DNA from: Eggerthella sp. CAG:209
GTDB taxonomy: Bacteria > Actinomycetota > Coriobacteriia > Coriobacteriales > Eggerthellaceae
Assembly: GCA_000436075.1 (NCBI GenBank)
Contig: FR884619.1
Span: 3,836 to 9,177, forward strand
Length of the DNA stretch: 5,342 nt
Reading direction: 5' to 3'
Below, piece after piece: positions 1 to 5,115 of this stretch. Position numbers and translations under genes: made by a program. The number at the start of each line of letters is the position of its first letter. The stretch's first letter is position 1. The notes beneath the pieces were generated by a model. It saw nothing but the letters and a program-made list of their open reading frames with translations, made no database searches and had not been told where the DNA came from.

Positions 1-107
1 CCACCGTTCTCAAAGTTGACGGCGACTTATCTGTGGCTGCAACGGGCATCCGCGCGCGGACCATGGAACAGCGCGAGGCGAACAACCGCCCGAATGCACA
101 TCATTGA
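1..107 (+). CDS. Unidentified protein, C-terminal 34 residues (partial at left edge)
   Basis: The frame beginning at base 3 is open from the window edge to a TGA at 105-107. It encodes a 34-residue tail with the segments VLKVDGDLSVAATGIRAR and REANNRPNAHH. The composition (alternating hydrophobic and charged residues, then a polar end) looks like a genuine protein C-terminus. In the other two plus frames, one stops at once and the other gives a less protein-like, Arg/Trp-rich peptide. I do not recognise the family. The gene would run towards the importer operon, so the two are convergent. No intrinsic terminator with a T-tract follows it on the plus strand. The call rests on only 107 bases. 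Confidence 0.5.
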   Translation, partial: TVLKVDGDLSVAATGIRARTMEQREANNRPNAHH

Positions 108-269
108 AACAAACGAGGCTCGCTTGAGGTTGTAGCGATCCGTGCCTTTCGTGGGGGCGCGGGGCGGGTTTCCGTGTGCGCAGGCGCTGTCAGGCGGTTG
201 CCTGTGACATCGGTGGGAACGGGACTCTCTGCAGGCGCGGGCGTTGCGATTTGTTGAGAAGGCCGTATT

Positions 270-303
270 GCGAAAACGAAAAGAGCCCCATTGCTGGGGC
301 TCT
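270..303 (-). terminator. Intrinsic terminator of the importer operon
   Basis: Read on the minus strand, AGAGCCCC pairs perfectly with GGGGCTCT (282-289 with 296-303). One more A-T pair (290/295) closes a 9 bp stem over a 4-base loop. The stem runs straight into TTTCGTTTTCG (281 down to 271), the expected U-rich tail. On the plus strand the hairpin is preceded, not followed, by the A/T-rich tract, so it should stop minus-strand transcription. It lies 190 bases beyond the ATPase stop codon, which leaves an unusually long trailer. Confidence 0.82.
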
Positions 304-338
304 GAGGGTGCGATGGGATTCGAAGAGGATTTCGTTTT

Positions 339-474
339 GGTCATGCGACCGGTTTCACGCGACTGCATCGGGTCCTGGCAGTAGCGGGCTTTAGCCCGAC
401 TCTGCTTGAGTCTCTGGTTGTGACAGGCTTCACCCGGTCGCGTTGGGCTCCTGGCTACGCTGGGCTTCCAGCCC
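339..474 (-). other. Possible structured RNA in the importer 3' region
   Basis: Plus-strand coordinates are given; the likely RNA is on the minus strand. Segments flanking a central region pair in nested order: 357-363 (ACGCGAC) with 437-443 (GTCGCGT), 369-373 (CGGGT) with 432-436 (ACCCG), 374-377 (CCTG) with 424-427 (CAGG), and 379-380 with 421-422. Two hairpins sit inside: CGGGC/GCCCG at 385-389/394-398, and GACTC/GAGTC at 398-402/408-412, sharing one base. Outside are GGTC/GACC at 339-342/347-350 and GCTGG/CCAGC at 459-463/468-472. About 18 long-range pairs plus local stems suggest a branched fold ending near the terminator. It could be a 3'-UTR-derived small RNA, a structured trailer or a dispersed repeat. 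I match it to no known RNA family; the fold was read by eye without energy calculation. Confidence 0.4.
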
Positions 475-492
475 TTTGTGTCGAAGCGCTCG

Positions 493-1257
493 TTAGGCTT
501 CGTGCTGACGGACGGCGTCGAACTCGAAAGTATGCAGGAACTTCTGTGCGCGTTCGGTTTTGGGGTGCTCGAAGAAGCGTTCGGGGATATCTTGTTCCAC
601 GATTTCGCCTCCATCGAAGAACAAAACACGGTCGGCAACGGCGCGTGCGAACTGCATTTCGTGGGTAACGATAAGCATCGTTTTGCCCTCCTGCGCCAAG
701 CCCAAGATAACGTCCAGCACCTCGCGCACCATTTCGGGGTCGAGGGCGGCGGTAACTTCGTCGAGCAGCAGCACTTCGGGCTCCATTGCCAACGCGCGGG
801 CAATGGCAACGCGCTGCTTCTGGCCGCCAGAAAGCTCGCGCGGATAGCTCTTTTCCTTGTCGGTAAGGCCAACGCGCTTCAGGAGGGCGCGAGCCGCCTC
901 TTCGGCCTGTGCCTTGGGGATCTTCTTCACCTTGGTGGGCGCCAACGTGATGTTGTCGAGCACCGTCATATGGGGGAACAGGTCGTAGCTCTGGAACACC
1001 ATGCCAACTTTTTGGCGAAGCTCGGTGAGATCCTTTTCGGAGCTGGTTACCTCCTTGCCGTCAACTTCGATGGTGCCTCCCTGAATAGGCTCAAGGGCAT
1101 TGATGCAGCGCAGGAAGGTTGACTTGCCGCACCCCGAGGGGCCGATGACCACAATTACCTCGCCGCGCTTGACGGAAAGGCTGATATCTTCCAGCACCAC
1201 GTTATCGCCGTAGGCTTTCTTAAGATGCTCAATGGAGAGCAGGGCGGTATCGCTCAT
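493..1257 (-). CDS. Amino-acid ABC importer, ATP-binding subunit (GlnQ/PAAT type)
   Basis: This 254-residue cytoplasmic ATPase hydrolyses ATP to drive uptake through the two permeases encoded just upstream. All core ABC motifs are visible: A-loop Tyr16, Walker A GPSGCGKS (39-46), Q-loop Gln89 (VFQSYDLFPH), signature LSGGQ (142-146), Walker B VLLLDE (162-167), D-loop AALD (170-173) and switch His199 (VTHEM). The run DEVTAALDPEMV and the tail GEIVEQ...FFEHP are typical of the polar amino-acid transporter ATPases, as is the length. The ATG lies 3 bases after the preceding permease stop and has only a weak GGAA upstream, so translation is probably coupled. It is the last gene of the operon. The substrate cannot be told from the ATPase, and no residue needed for activity is missing. 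Confidence 0.95.
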   Translation of the reverse strand: MSDTALLSIEHLKKAYGDNVVLEDISLSVKRGEVIVVIGPSGCGKSTFLRCINALEPIQGGTIEVDGKEVTSSEKDLTELRQKVGMVFQSYDLFPHMTVLDNITLAPTKVKKIPKAQAEEAARALLKRVGLTDKEKSYPRELSGGQKQRVAIARALAMEPEVLLLDEVTAALDPEMVREVLDVILGLAQEGKTMLIVTHEMQFARAVADRVLFFDGGEIVEQDIPERFFEHPKTERAQKFLHTFEFDAVRQHEA

Positions 1258-1260
1258 TGC

Positions 1261-1935
1261 TTAGTTCCATTTCTTCTCGAGGTGGTTTGCCAGCATACTG
1301 ATGGGCCAGCAAATTACGAAGTACAGCAGCATAATAGTGCCGTAAATGCCGAATACGGCGTTGGGGGAGGTCATGCGGTTTGCCTCGATGATCTGTTGGC
1401 CAACCTTCATCATCTCGATAACGCCGATCATCAGCAGCAAGCTGGTGGTTTTGATCATGCGGGTAATGAGGTTGATGGAGGAAGGGATAAGGCGGCGGAT
1501 GGCCTGCGGGATGATTACCTGACGGTAAATTTGTGCTTTATTCAGACCCAACGCAGCGGCGCTTTCGTACTGCTGCTTTGGGATGCTGGTAAGGGCGCCG
1601 CGAACCAAGTCGCCCATTTCGCCGGTTCCCCAGAACACGAATACGATGATGGAGGAAAGCTCCGCCGAGATATTCAGGCCCATAACACGCGTGGCGCCGA
1701 AGAACACGATGTAGAGCAGCACCAGCTGCGGCATAATGCGCACGATTTCGAGGTACAAACGAGAAATAACCTTGGCAACAGGGTTTTTCCACGTCATAAA
1801 GATGCCGAACAGCATGCCTAGGATGATGCTGAGCACGACAGAGATTGCGCTGATCTGCACCGCAACCCAAAGACCCTGCAGAAGGCGGGTGGCGTTTGAG
1901 CCCATGAACAGAACATCAAGCCCCAAAGCTTCCAT
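1261..1935 (-). CDS. Amino-acid ABC importer, permease subunit 2
   Basis: This 224-residue inner-membrane protein of the binding-protein-dependent permease family (HisM/GlnP-like) forms half of the translocation pore. Hydrophobic stretches lie at about 21-47, 68-82, 93-103, 160-175 and 193-216. The EAA loop, which docks on the ATPase, is at about 123-145 (YESAAALGL...VIIPQA), followed by IKTTSLL, a family hallmark. In place of the usual RNTP before the second segment it has RIMPQ (66-70). I chose the ATG at 1933-1935 because AGGAGG stands 7 bases before it; an in-frame ATG 11 codons upstream lacks such a site and would deepen the overlap. Its start overlaps the 3' end of permease 1 by 20 bases, and its stop is 3 bases from the ATPase start. 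The paired permeases imply a heterodimeric pore. The exact amino acid is unknown. Confidence 0.92.
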   Translation of the reverse strand: MEALGLDVLFMGSNATRLLQGLWVAVQISAISVVLSIILGMLFGIFMTWKNPVAKVISRLYLEIVRIMPQLVLLYIVFFGATRVMGLNISAELSSIIVFVFWGTGEMGDLVRGALTSIPKQQYESAAALGLNKAQIYRQVIIPQAIRRLIPSSINLITRMIKTTSLLLMIGVIEMMKVGQQIIEANRMTSPNAVFGIYGTIMLLYFVICWPISMLANHLEKKWN

Positions 1936-2575
1936 GGCGCAACCTCCTTTCAATGTACGTACCAGCAACGGAAACCGGCACCAGGATAATGAGGTAGAAC
2001 GCTACGAGCATTACCAGGCATTCGGTGGTTTTGTAGTAAAGGCCCATCAGGTCTTTCGTAACGAACATGAGATCCATCAGGCTGATTGCGGAAAACACGC
2101 TGGTTTCCTTCAACAGGAAGATCACGTTGGCAACAAACGAGGGGAAGCTTAGCGAAACTGCCTGCGGAAGTACCACGTAGCGCATGGACTGCAGCTTCGA
2201 AAGGCCCAGGCTGATAGCGCTCTCACGCTGGATGGGCTCCACGTTTTCCAGGCCAGCACGGAACGATTCGGCCATGTAGGCACCGCCGTGCAATGCAAGG
2301 CCAACCATACCGCACACTTCTGGTGTGATGGAAAAGCCCATGCGAGGCAGGCCAAAATAGAAGAAGAACAGCTGAATAAGCAATGGCGTGTTGCGGAACA
2401 GCTCGATGTATACGCGACAAAGCTGGCGAAGCACAGGGATGCGGAAGTGCACGATCATGGCCACAATGAGGCCGATGATGACGGATCCGGCGATGCCGAT
2501 CCATCCGATGCTCAGCGTCAGCCACGCCGCATCCTCGTACAGAGGAAGGTATTGCGCCATGGCGTCGAAGTTCAA
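1916..2575 (-). CDS. Amino-acid ABC importer, permease subunit 1
   Basis: This 219-residue membrane protein of the polar amino-acid permease family is the first gene of the importer operon. The N-terminus (NFDAMAQYLPLY) is followed by a long hydrophobic segment at about 16-43. Next come the family motif RNTPLL (61-66) leading into FFFYFGLP, the EAA loop at about 118-138 (ESAISLGL...YVVLPQA), KETS (156-159), and a final membrane segment at about 186-206. I choose a TTG start at 2573-2575: AAAGGA stands 7 bases upstream, and family members commonly begin with this MNF... pattern. Alternatives are an ATG at 2599, which lies upstream of that site, and an ATG at 2560, 22 bases from it. It overlaps permease 2 by 20 bases. 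No signal-peptide-bearing binding protein accompanies it. Confidence 0.92.
   Translation of the reverse strand: MNFDAMAQYLPLYEDAAWLTLSIGWIGIAGSVIIGLIVAMIVHFRIPVLRQLCRVYIELFRNTPLLIQLFFFYFGLPRMGFSITPEVCGMVGLALHGGAYMAESFRAGLENVEPIQRESAISLGLSKLQSMRYVVLPQAVSLSFPSFVANVIFLLKETSVFSAISLMDLMFVTKDLMGLYYKTTECLVMLVAFYLIILVPVSVAGTYIERRLRHGSFGA
1943..1948 (-). promoter_or_regulatory. Shine-Dalgarno AGGAGG for permease 2
   Basis: On the minus strand a perfect AGGAGG (within AAAGGAGG) sits 7 bases before the ATG at 1935. It lies inside the coding sequence of permease 1, whose stop is at 1916-1918. This site decides the start of permease 2 and implies independent or re-initiating translation within the overlap. 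Confidence 0.85.
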
Positions 2576-2582
2576 CGCGGGG

Positions 2583-2588
2583 TCCTTT
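2583..2588 (-). promoter_or_regulatory. Shine-Dalgarno AAAGGA deciding a TTG start
   Basis: Minus-strand AAAGGA is separated by 7 bases (CCCCGCG) from the TTG at 2575. This spacing is near ideal for TTG, while the in-frame ATGs at 2599 and 2560 are upstream of it and too far from it respectively. The operon would therefore begin with a weak start codon. Confidence 0.7.
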
Positions 2589-2601
2589 CTACATTGCAAA
2601 A

Positions 2602-2618
2602 CCTATCAGTTTGATAGG
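2602..2618 (-). promoter_or_regulatory. Perfect inverted repeat, probable operator of the importer operon
   Basis: CCTATCA and TGATAGG form a perfect 7+7 inverted repeat around a 3-base centre (17 bases in all). It begins roughly 3 bases after the predicted transcription start (about 2621) and ends before the ribosome binding site. A repressor bound there would block transcription. Alternatively, the same bases could fold in the mRNA 5' end as a 7 bp, 3-base-loop hairpin. Its size and symmetry fit a dimeric repressor; I cannot name the regulator, and none is encoded in the window. Confidence 0.6.
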
Positions 2619-2628
2619 ATTAAGGGGG

Positions 2629-2656
2629 ATTGTAGAACGATGGCAATGCAAGTCAA
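2629..2656 (-). promoter_or_regulatory. Sigma70-type promoter of the importer operon
   Basis: On the minus strand TTGACT (2656-2651) and TACAAT (2634-2629) are separated by 16 bases. Each hexamer matches the sigma70 consensus at 5 of 6 positions. Transcription should begin near 2621, giving an untranslated leader of about 46 bases that contains the inverted repeat at 2602-2618 and the AAAGGA site. Confidence 0.75.
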
Positions 2657-2675
2657 GCATTTTCAGGGGCAAGAC

Positions 2676-2698
2676 GGCATGCCTTGGCAAAAAGCCAA
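2676..2698. promoter_or_regulatory. Paired palindromes between divergent promoters
   Basis: An 8-base palindrome GGCATGCC (2676-2683) abuts a second inverted repeat TTGGC-AAAAA-GCCAA (2684-2698). The latter covers the candidate -35 of the exporter promoter and lies about 20 bases upstream of the importer -35. The position would suit a regulator acting on one or both promoters. Short palindromes also arise by chance, so the functional claim is weak. Confidence 0.35.
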
Positions 2699-2712
2699 CA
2701 GCTTTACATATT
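2684..2712 (+). promoter_or_regulatory. Candidate promoter of the ABC exporter
   Basis: TTGGCA (2684-2689, 5 of 6 to consensus) and CATATT (2707-2712, 4 of 6) are 17 bases apart. Transcription would start near 2719, leaving a leader of about 97 bases with a small hairpin GCCA/TGGC at 2726-2736. It is the best plus-strand candidate I can see upstream of the exporter, but it is clearly weaker than the divergent promoter. Confidence 0.4.
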
Positions 2713-2805
2713 ACTTGTTTAAGCCGCCATTGTGGCACTAAGCGTGCTCGAATCTCGTATTCGGCGAAGTGGCGGCGGTTTGCGCTTCGGTGGGTGCTAG
2801 ACTTC

Positions 2806-2810
2806 GGAGG
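2806..2810 (+). promoter_or_regulatory. Shine-Dalgarno GGAGG before the exporter TTG start
   Basis: GGAGG is followed by 5 bases (TAATT) and a TTG at 2816-2818. The in-frame ATG at 2834 is 23 bases away, which is too far. A second possible start is the TTG at 2852, which has its own AAAGGA (2838-2843) 8 bases upstream and would shorten the protein by 12 residues. Confidence 0.65.
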
Positions 2811-2815
2811 TAATT

Positions 2816-4645
2816 TTGAACTCATTGCCTGGAATGGAAAGGAATCAGATTTTGAGCGAGCCGGAAAAGCGGGAGGTTCCCTTTAAGGAAGTGGCGCGAA
2901 AATTCGTTAGCTACTACAAACCATTCACGTTTTTGTTCGTTGCCGACTTGGTATGCGCAACGCTGCTCGCCGCCATCGACTTGGCATTCCCCCAGATCCT
3001 CAATTTTTTTGTGCGCGATTTCTTCGTCAATGCCCGTGATGCCATTATGGGTGTATTGCCGTGGGTGGCTGCTGGGCTGGTGGCGATGTATGTGGTGCGC
3101 AGCTTGTGCCAGTACTTCATTTCTTGCTGGGGTCACATTATGGGCGCACGTATGGAGGCACGGATGCGCATGGATTTGTTCCAGCAGTATCAGCGTTTGA
3201 GCTTTTCGTATTACGACCGCAACAACACCGGCGAAATGATGTCGAAGCTGGTTACCGATCTGTTTGACATTTCGGAGGTGGCTCACCACGGTCCCGAGAA
3301 CCTCTTTATCGCAACCCTGAAAATCGTGGGTTCCTTCACGTTGCTGATGTTCATCAACGTTCCGCTTACGCTGGTGATGCTGGCGGTGACGGCGGTCATG
3401 GCAACGTATGCGTTTGTCCAGAACTACCGCAAGCGCATAATCTTCCGCCAGAATCGTGTGCGCATGGCGGGTTTGAACGCGCGTTTGCAGGATTCGCTGG
3501 GCGGCATTCGCGTGGTGAAGGGCTTTGGCAACGAGCATATCGAGATCGACAAGTTCGGCCACGCCAATGAGGAATTCATCGAAACGAAGGAACTTTCGTA
3601 CCGTTTCATGGGTCAATTCCAAATGGCATCGAGCTTCTTCACGGGCGCGTTGTATACGGCAACCATTGTGGGCGGCGGCCTGTTTGTTGCGCAAGGCATC
3701 CTCGATCCTGCCGATATGGTTATGTACGCGCTGTACATTGGCATCTTTATTGCTCCCGTGGAGCTGCTCATCAACTTCACCGAAACGTTCCAGAAAGGTT
3801 ATGCGGGCTTTCGTCGTTTCGTGGAAACGCTTGCTGAACGTCCAGGGGTGGAAAACAAGCCCGATGCCATTGATCTTGGTGCTGTGGTTGACGAAGGAAT
3901 TGCTCCGAGCATCAGCTATTCGGACGTTCGTTTCTCGTATGTTGACGGTAAGGAGGTGCTGCGTGGCTTGACCCTTGAGGTGCCCGCGGGGTCTACCGTG
4001 GCGTTGGTCGGTCCTTCGGGTGGCGGAAAAACAACCACATGCTCGTTGCTGCCGCGCTTCTACGATGTGTCGTCTGGTTCCGTGAAAATCGACGGCATTG
4101 ATGTGCGCGATGCCACGCTGGAGTCGCTTCGTGCGCAGGTGGGTATCGTACAACAGGACGTGTATCTGTTCGAGGGCACTATTCGCGAGAACATCTTGTA
4201 TGGCGACCCGTCCGCTTCCCAGGAGCGGGTTGAATGGGCTGCGCGTCAGGCGAACATTCATGAGTTTATCGCCGGCTTGGAAGATGGCTACGACACGTTT
4301 GTGGGCGAGCGCGGCACTCGCCTTTCGGGTGGTCAGAAGCAGCGCATCGCCATTGCACGTGTGTTCCTGCGCGATCCCCATATCCTAGTGCTGGACGAAG
4401 CAACCAGCGCTCTGGACAACGAAAGCGAAGAGCGCGTCCAAGCATCGCTCGAGCGGCTGAGCGAAAACCGCACCACCTTGGTAATTGCGCATCGTCTTTC
4501 CACCATTCGCAACGCCGATTTTATTGCCGTGGTGGATGAGGGGCGTGTGGTCGAAGTGGGTACGCACGAAGAGCTGCGGGCTCAAGGCGGTATCTACGAT
4601 CGCTATTACCGTATGCAATTCGCGGGAAAGCGTGAAGCTGAGTAG
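2816..4645 (+). CDS. ABC exporter, fused membrane and ATP-binding domains (ABCB/MsbA-like)
   Basis: This 609-residue half-transporter is expected to work as a homodimer in the cytoplasmic membrane, expelling a lipid, drug or peptide. The membrane domain (about 30-330) has six likely helices near 38-60, 80-103, 165-184, 186-204, 270-292 and 300-320. The ATPase domain (about 365-600) shows A-loop Tyr375, Walker A GPSGGGKT (399-406), Q-loop Gln447, signature LSGGQ (503-507), Walker B ILVLDE (523-528), D-loop SALD (531-534) and switch His559 (IAHRLST). The length fits the family. The start is a TTG with GGAGG 5 bases before it; a TTG at 2852 is also possible. The membrane half shows no cysteine pair, peptidase domain or other clue to substrate. 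It is transcribed away from the amino-acid importer. No intrinsic terminator follows, so the HMA gene downstream may share its transcript. Confidence 0.94.
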   Translation: MNSLPGMERNQILSEPEKREVPFKEVARKFVSYYKPFTFLFVADLVCATLLAAIDLAFPQILNFFVRDFFVNARDAIMGVLPWVAAGLVAMYVVRSLCQYFISCWGHIMGARMEARMRMDLFQQYQRLSFSYYDRNNTGEMMSKLVTDLFDISEVAHHGPENLFIATLKIVGSFTLLMFINVPLTLVMLAVTAVMATYAFVQNYRKRIIFRQNRVRMAGLNARLQDSLGGIRVVKGFGNEHIEIDKFGHANEEFIETKELSYRFMGQFQMASSFFTGALYTATIVGGGLFVAQGILDPADMVMYALYIGIFIAPVELLINFTETFQKGYAGFRRFVETLAERPGVENKPDAIDLGAVVDEGIAPSISYSDVRFSYVDGKEVLRGLTLEVPAGSTVALVGPSGGGKTTTCSLLPRFYDVSSGSVKIDGIDVRDATLESLRAQVGIVQQDVYLFEGTIRENILYGDPSASQERVEWAARQANIHEFIAGLEDGYDTFVGERGTRLSGGQKQRIAIARVFLRDPHILVLDEATSALDNESEERVQASLERLSENRTTLVIAHRLSTIRNADFIAVVDEGRVVEVGTHEELRAQGGIYDRYYRMQFAGKREAE

Positions 4646-4662
4646 CTTTTCGCGGCATTTGT

Positions 4663-4691
4663 CGGCGCTGCAGTGCCGTCGGGGTGTACCC
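4663..4691 (+). other. Hairpin and short inverted repeat between exporter and HMA gene
   Basis: In the 88-base gap, CGGCGC (4663-4668) pairs with GTGCCG (4673-4678) around a TGCA loop, with one G-T pair. GGGT-GT-ACCC follows at 4682-4691. No T-tract follows the hairpin, so it does not look like a terminator. GC-rich dyads before metal-protein genes can be repressor sites, but this one is short and not recognisable. I see no good -35/-10 pair for the HMA gene. Confidence 0.25.
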
Positions 4692-4733
4692 TGTGTTTGT
4701 TAGATAAGGCAAACTTTCAAGGGGAGGCCCCAG

Positions 4734-4994
4734 ATGTTCAGAACCATAGTCGATATCGATGGCATGATGTGCGGCATGTGCGAATCGCACGTCAATGATG
4801 CCGTGCGTAATAACTTCAGGGTTAAAAAGGTGTCCTCCTCGCATGGCAAGGGGCGCACCGTGATTGAATCGGAAGCTCCTCTTGACGAAGGTGATCTCCG
4901 TCGCGTGATCGGCGCAACTGGCTACGAGGTGCAGCAGGTGACCTCCGAAGAAGTTCAAAAGAAGGGCCTTTTCGGCGGATTGTTTGGGAAGTAG
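4734..4994 (+). CDS. Heavy-metal-associated (HMA) domain protein, probable copper-type metal carrier
   Basis: This 86-residue soluble protein resembles CopZ/Atx1 metallochaperones, which carry soft metals such as Cu(I) to a transporter. The first strand TIVDIDGM leads into the metal site MMCGMC (11-16; ligands Cys13 and Cys16), then the helix ESHVNDAVRNNF (17-28). The second strand and helix end in GATGYEV (60-66). This order is the ferredoxin-like HMA fold. CopZ is usually about 70 residues; here a polar linker and a KKGLFGGLFGK tail are added. The ATG has GGGGAGG 6 bases before it. It lies 88 bases after the ABC exporter, in the same direction, and ahead of a terminator. No copper P-type ATPase or CsoR/CueR gene is in view, so the partner is unknown. 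Copper is inferred from the family; zinc, mercury or a sensory role are alternatives. Confidence 0.9.
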   Translation: MFRTIVDIDGMMCGMCESHVNDAVRNNFRVKKVSSSHGKGRTVIESEAPLDEGDLRRVIGATGYEVQQVTSEEVQKKGLFGGLFGK

Positions 4995-5011
4995 TTCGAG
5001 CAAGCATGGAG

Positions 5012-5043
5012 GGCCACTGTTGTTGCAGCGGTGGCCGAGTTTT
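5012..5043 (+). terminator. Intrinsic terminator after the HMA gene
   Basis: GGCCACTGTTG (5012-5022) pairs with CAGCGGTGGCC (5026-5036), including two G-T pairs, giving an 11 bp stem around TTG. It is followed after GAG by TTTT (5040-5043). The T-tract is short. It starts 18 bases after the HMA stop. On the minus strand no T-run follows the hairpin, so its direction is plus. Confidence 0.65.
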
Positions 5044-5064
5044 GGTGGCGAAGCGGGCTAGCGA

Positions 5065-5101
5065 ATGCGACAAGGTTCGCATAAGGCACTTGCTGCGCAA
5101 G
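5065..5101. other. Two adjacent hairpins between convergent genes
   Basis: ATGCGA/TCGCAT (5065-5070 with 5077-5082) and CTTGC/GCAAG (5089-5093 with 5097-5101) lie just downstream of the minus-strand gene ending at 5116. The second, read on the minus strand, is followed by only a weak TTAT. They may help end that gene's transcript, but neither is a classical terminator. Confidence 0.3.
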
Positions 5102-5115
5102 CCCTCGGAATAACC

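Larger units (their letters stand above)
108..492. other. Gene-free stretch between convergent genes
   Basis: This is 385 bases without a convincing reading frame; the frames crossing it are rich in Arg, Ser, Cys and Pro and have no protein-like pattern. The left part (108-281) holds only a modest hairpin at 188-209 (TGTC/GACA and AGGC/GCCT around a GGTT loop, 2-base bulge) with no T-run after it. The right part holds the minus-strand terminator at 282-303 and the dense set of inverted repeats at 339-474, listed separately. On the minus strand, 304-492 would be a roughly 190-base 3' untranslated region of the amino-acid importer operon. Confidence 0.6.

Noticed and set aside
304..380. Possible intact tRNA on the minus strand, suggested by TTCGAATCCC.
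   Set aside because: The five bases before the loop (TCCTC) cannot pair with those after it (CCCAT), and no matching acceptor or D-arm is present upstream.
339..474. CRISPR or tandem-repeat array in the repeat-rich gene-free stretch.
   Set aside because: The repeats are inverted and of differing sequence, with no regular spacing or direct repeat unit.
27..872. A 281-codon minus-strand frame crossing the ATPase 3' half and the gene-free stretch.
   Set aside because: Its first part is an out-of-frame reading of the ATPase, and the rest is low in hydrophobic residues and rich in Arg/Ser/Cys. No ribosome binding site or domain supports it.
478..1122. A 214-codon plus-strand frame opposite the importer ATPase.
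   Set aside because: It is antisense to a gene with all Walker and signature motifs, and has no independent support.
2795..2803. Extended -10-like TGCTAGACT just before the exporter.
   Set aside because: It would start transcription at the ribosome binding site, and the nearest -35-like sequence is only 13 bases away.
2822..4381. A 519-codon open frame on the minus strand, opposite the ABC exporter.
   Set aside because: It is antisense to a gene with every ABC motif intact. Its translation is rich in His, Arg and Gln with no recognisable domain, the usual shadow of a GC-biased coding sequence.
4663..4678. Hairpin after the exporter considered as a terminator.
   Set aside because: The stem has only 6 pairs and is followed by GC-rich sequence with no T-tract.
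4521..5003. A 160-codon minus-strand frame over the HMA gene and exporter end.
   Set aside because: It is a His/Pro/Arg-rich shadow opposite two well-supported genes.
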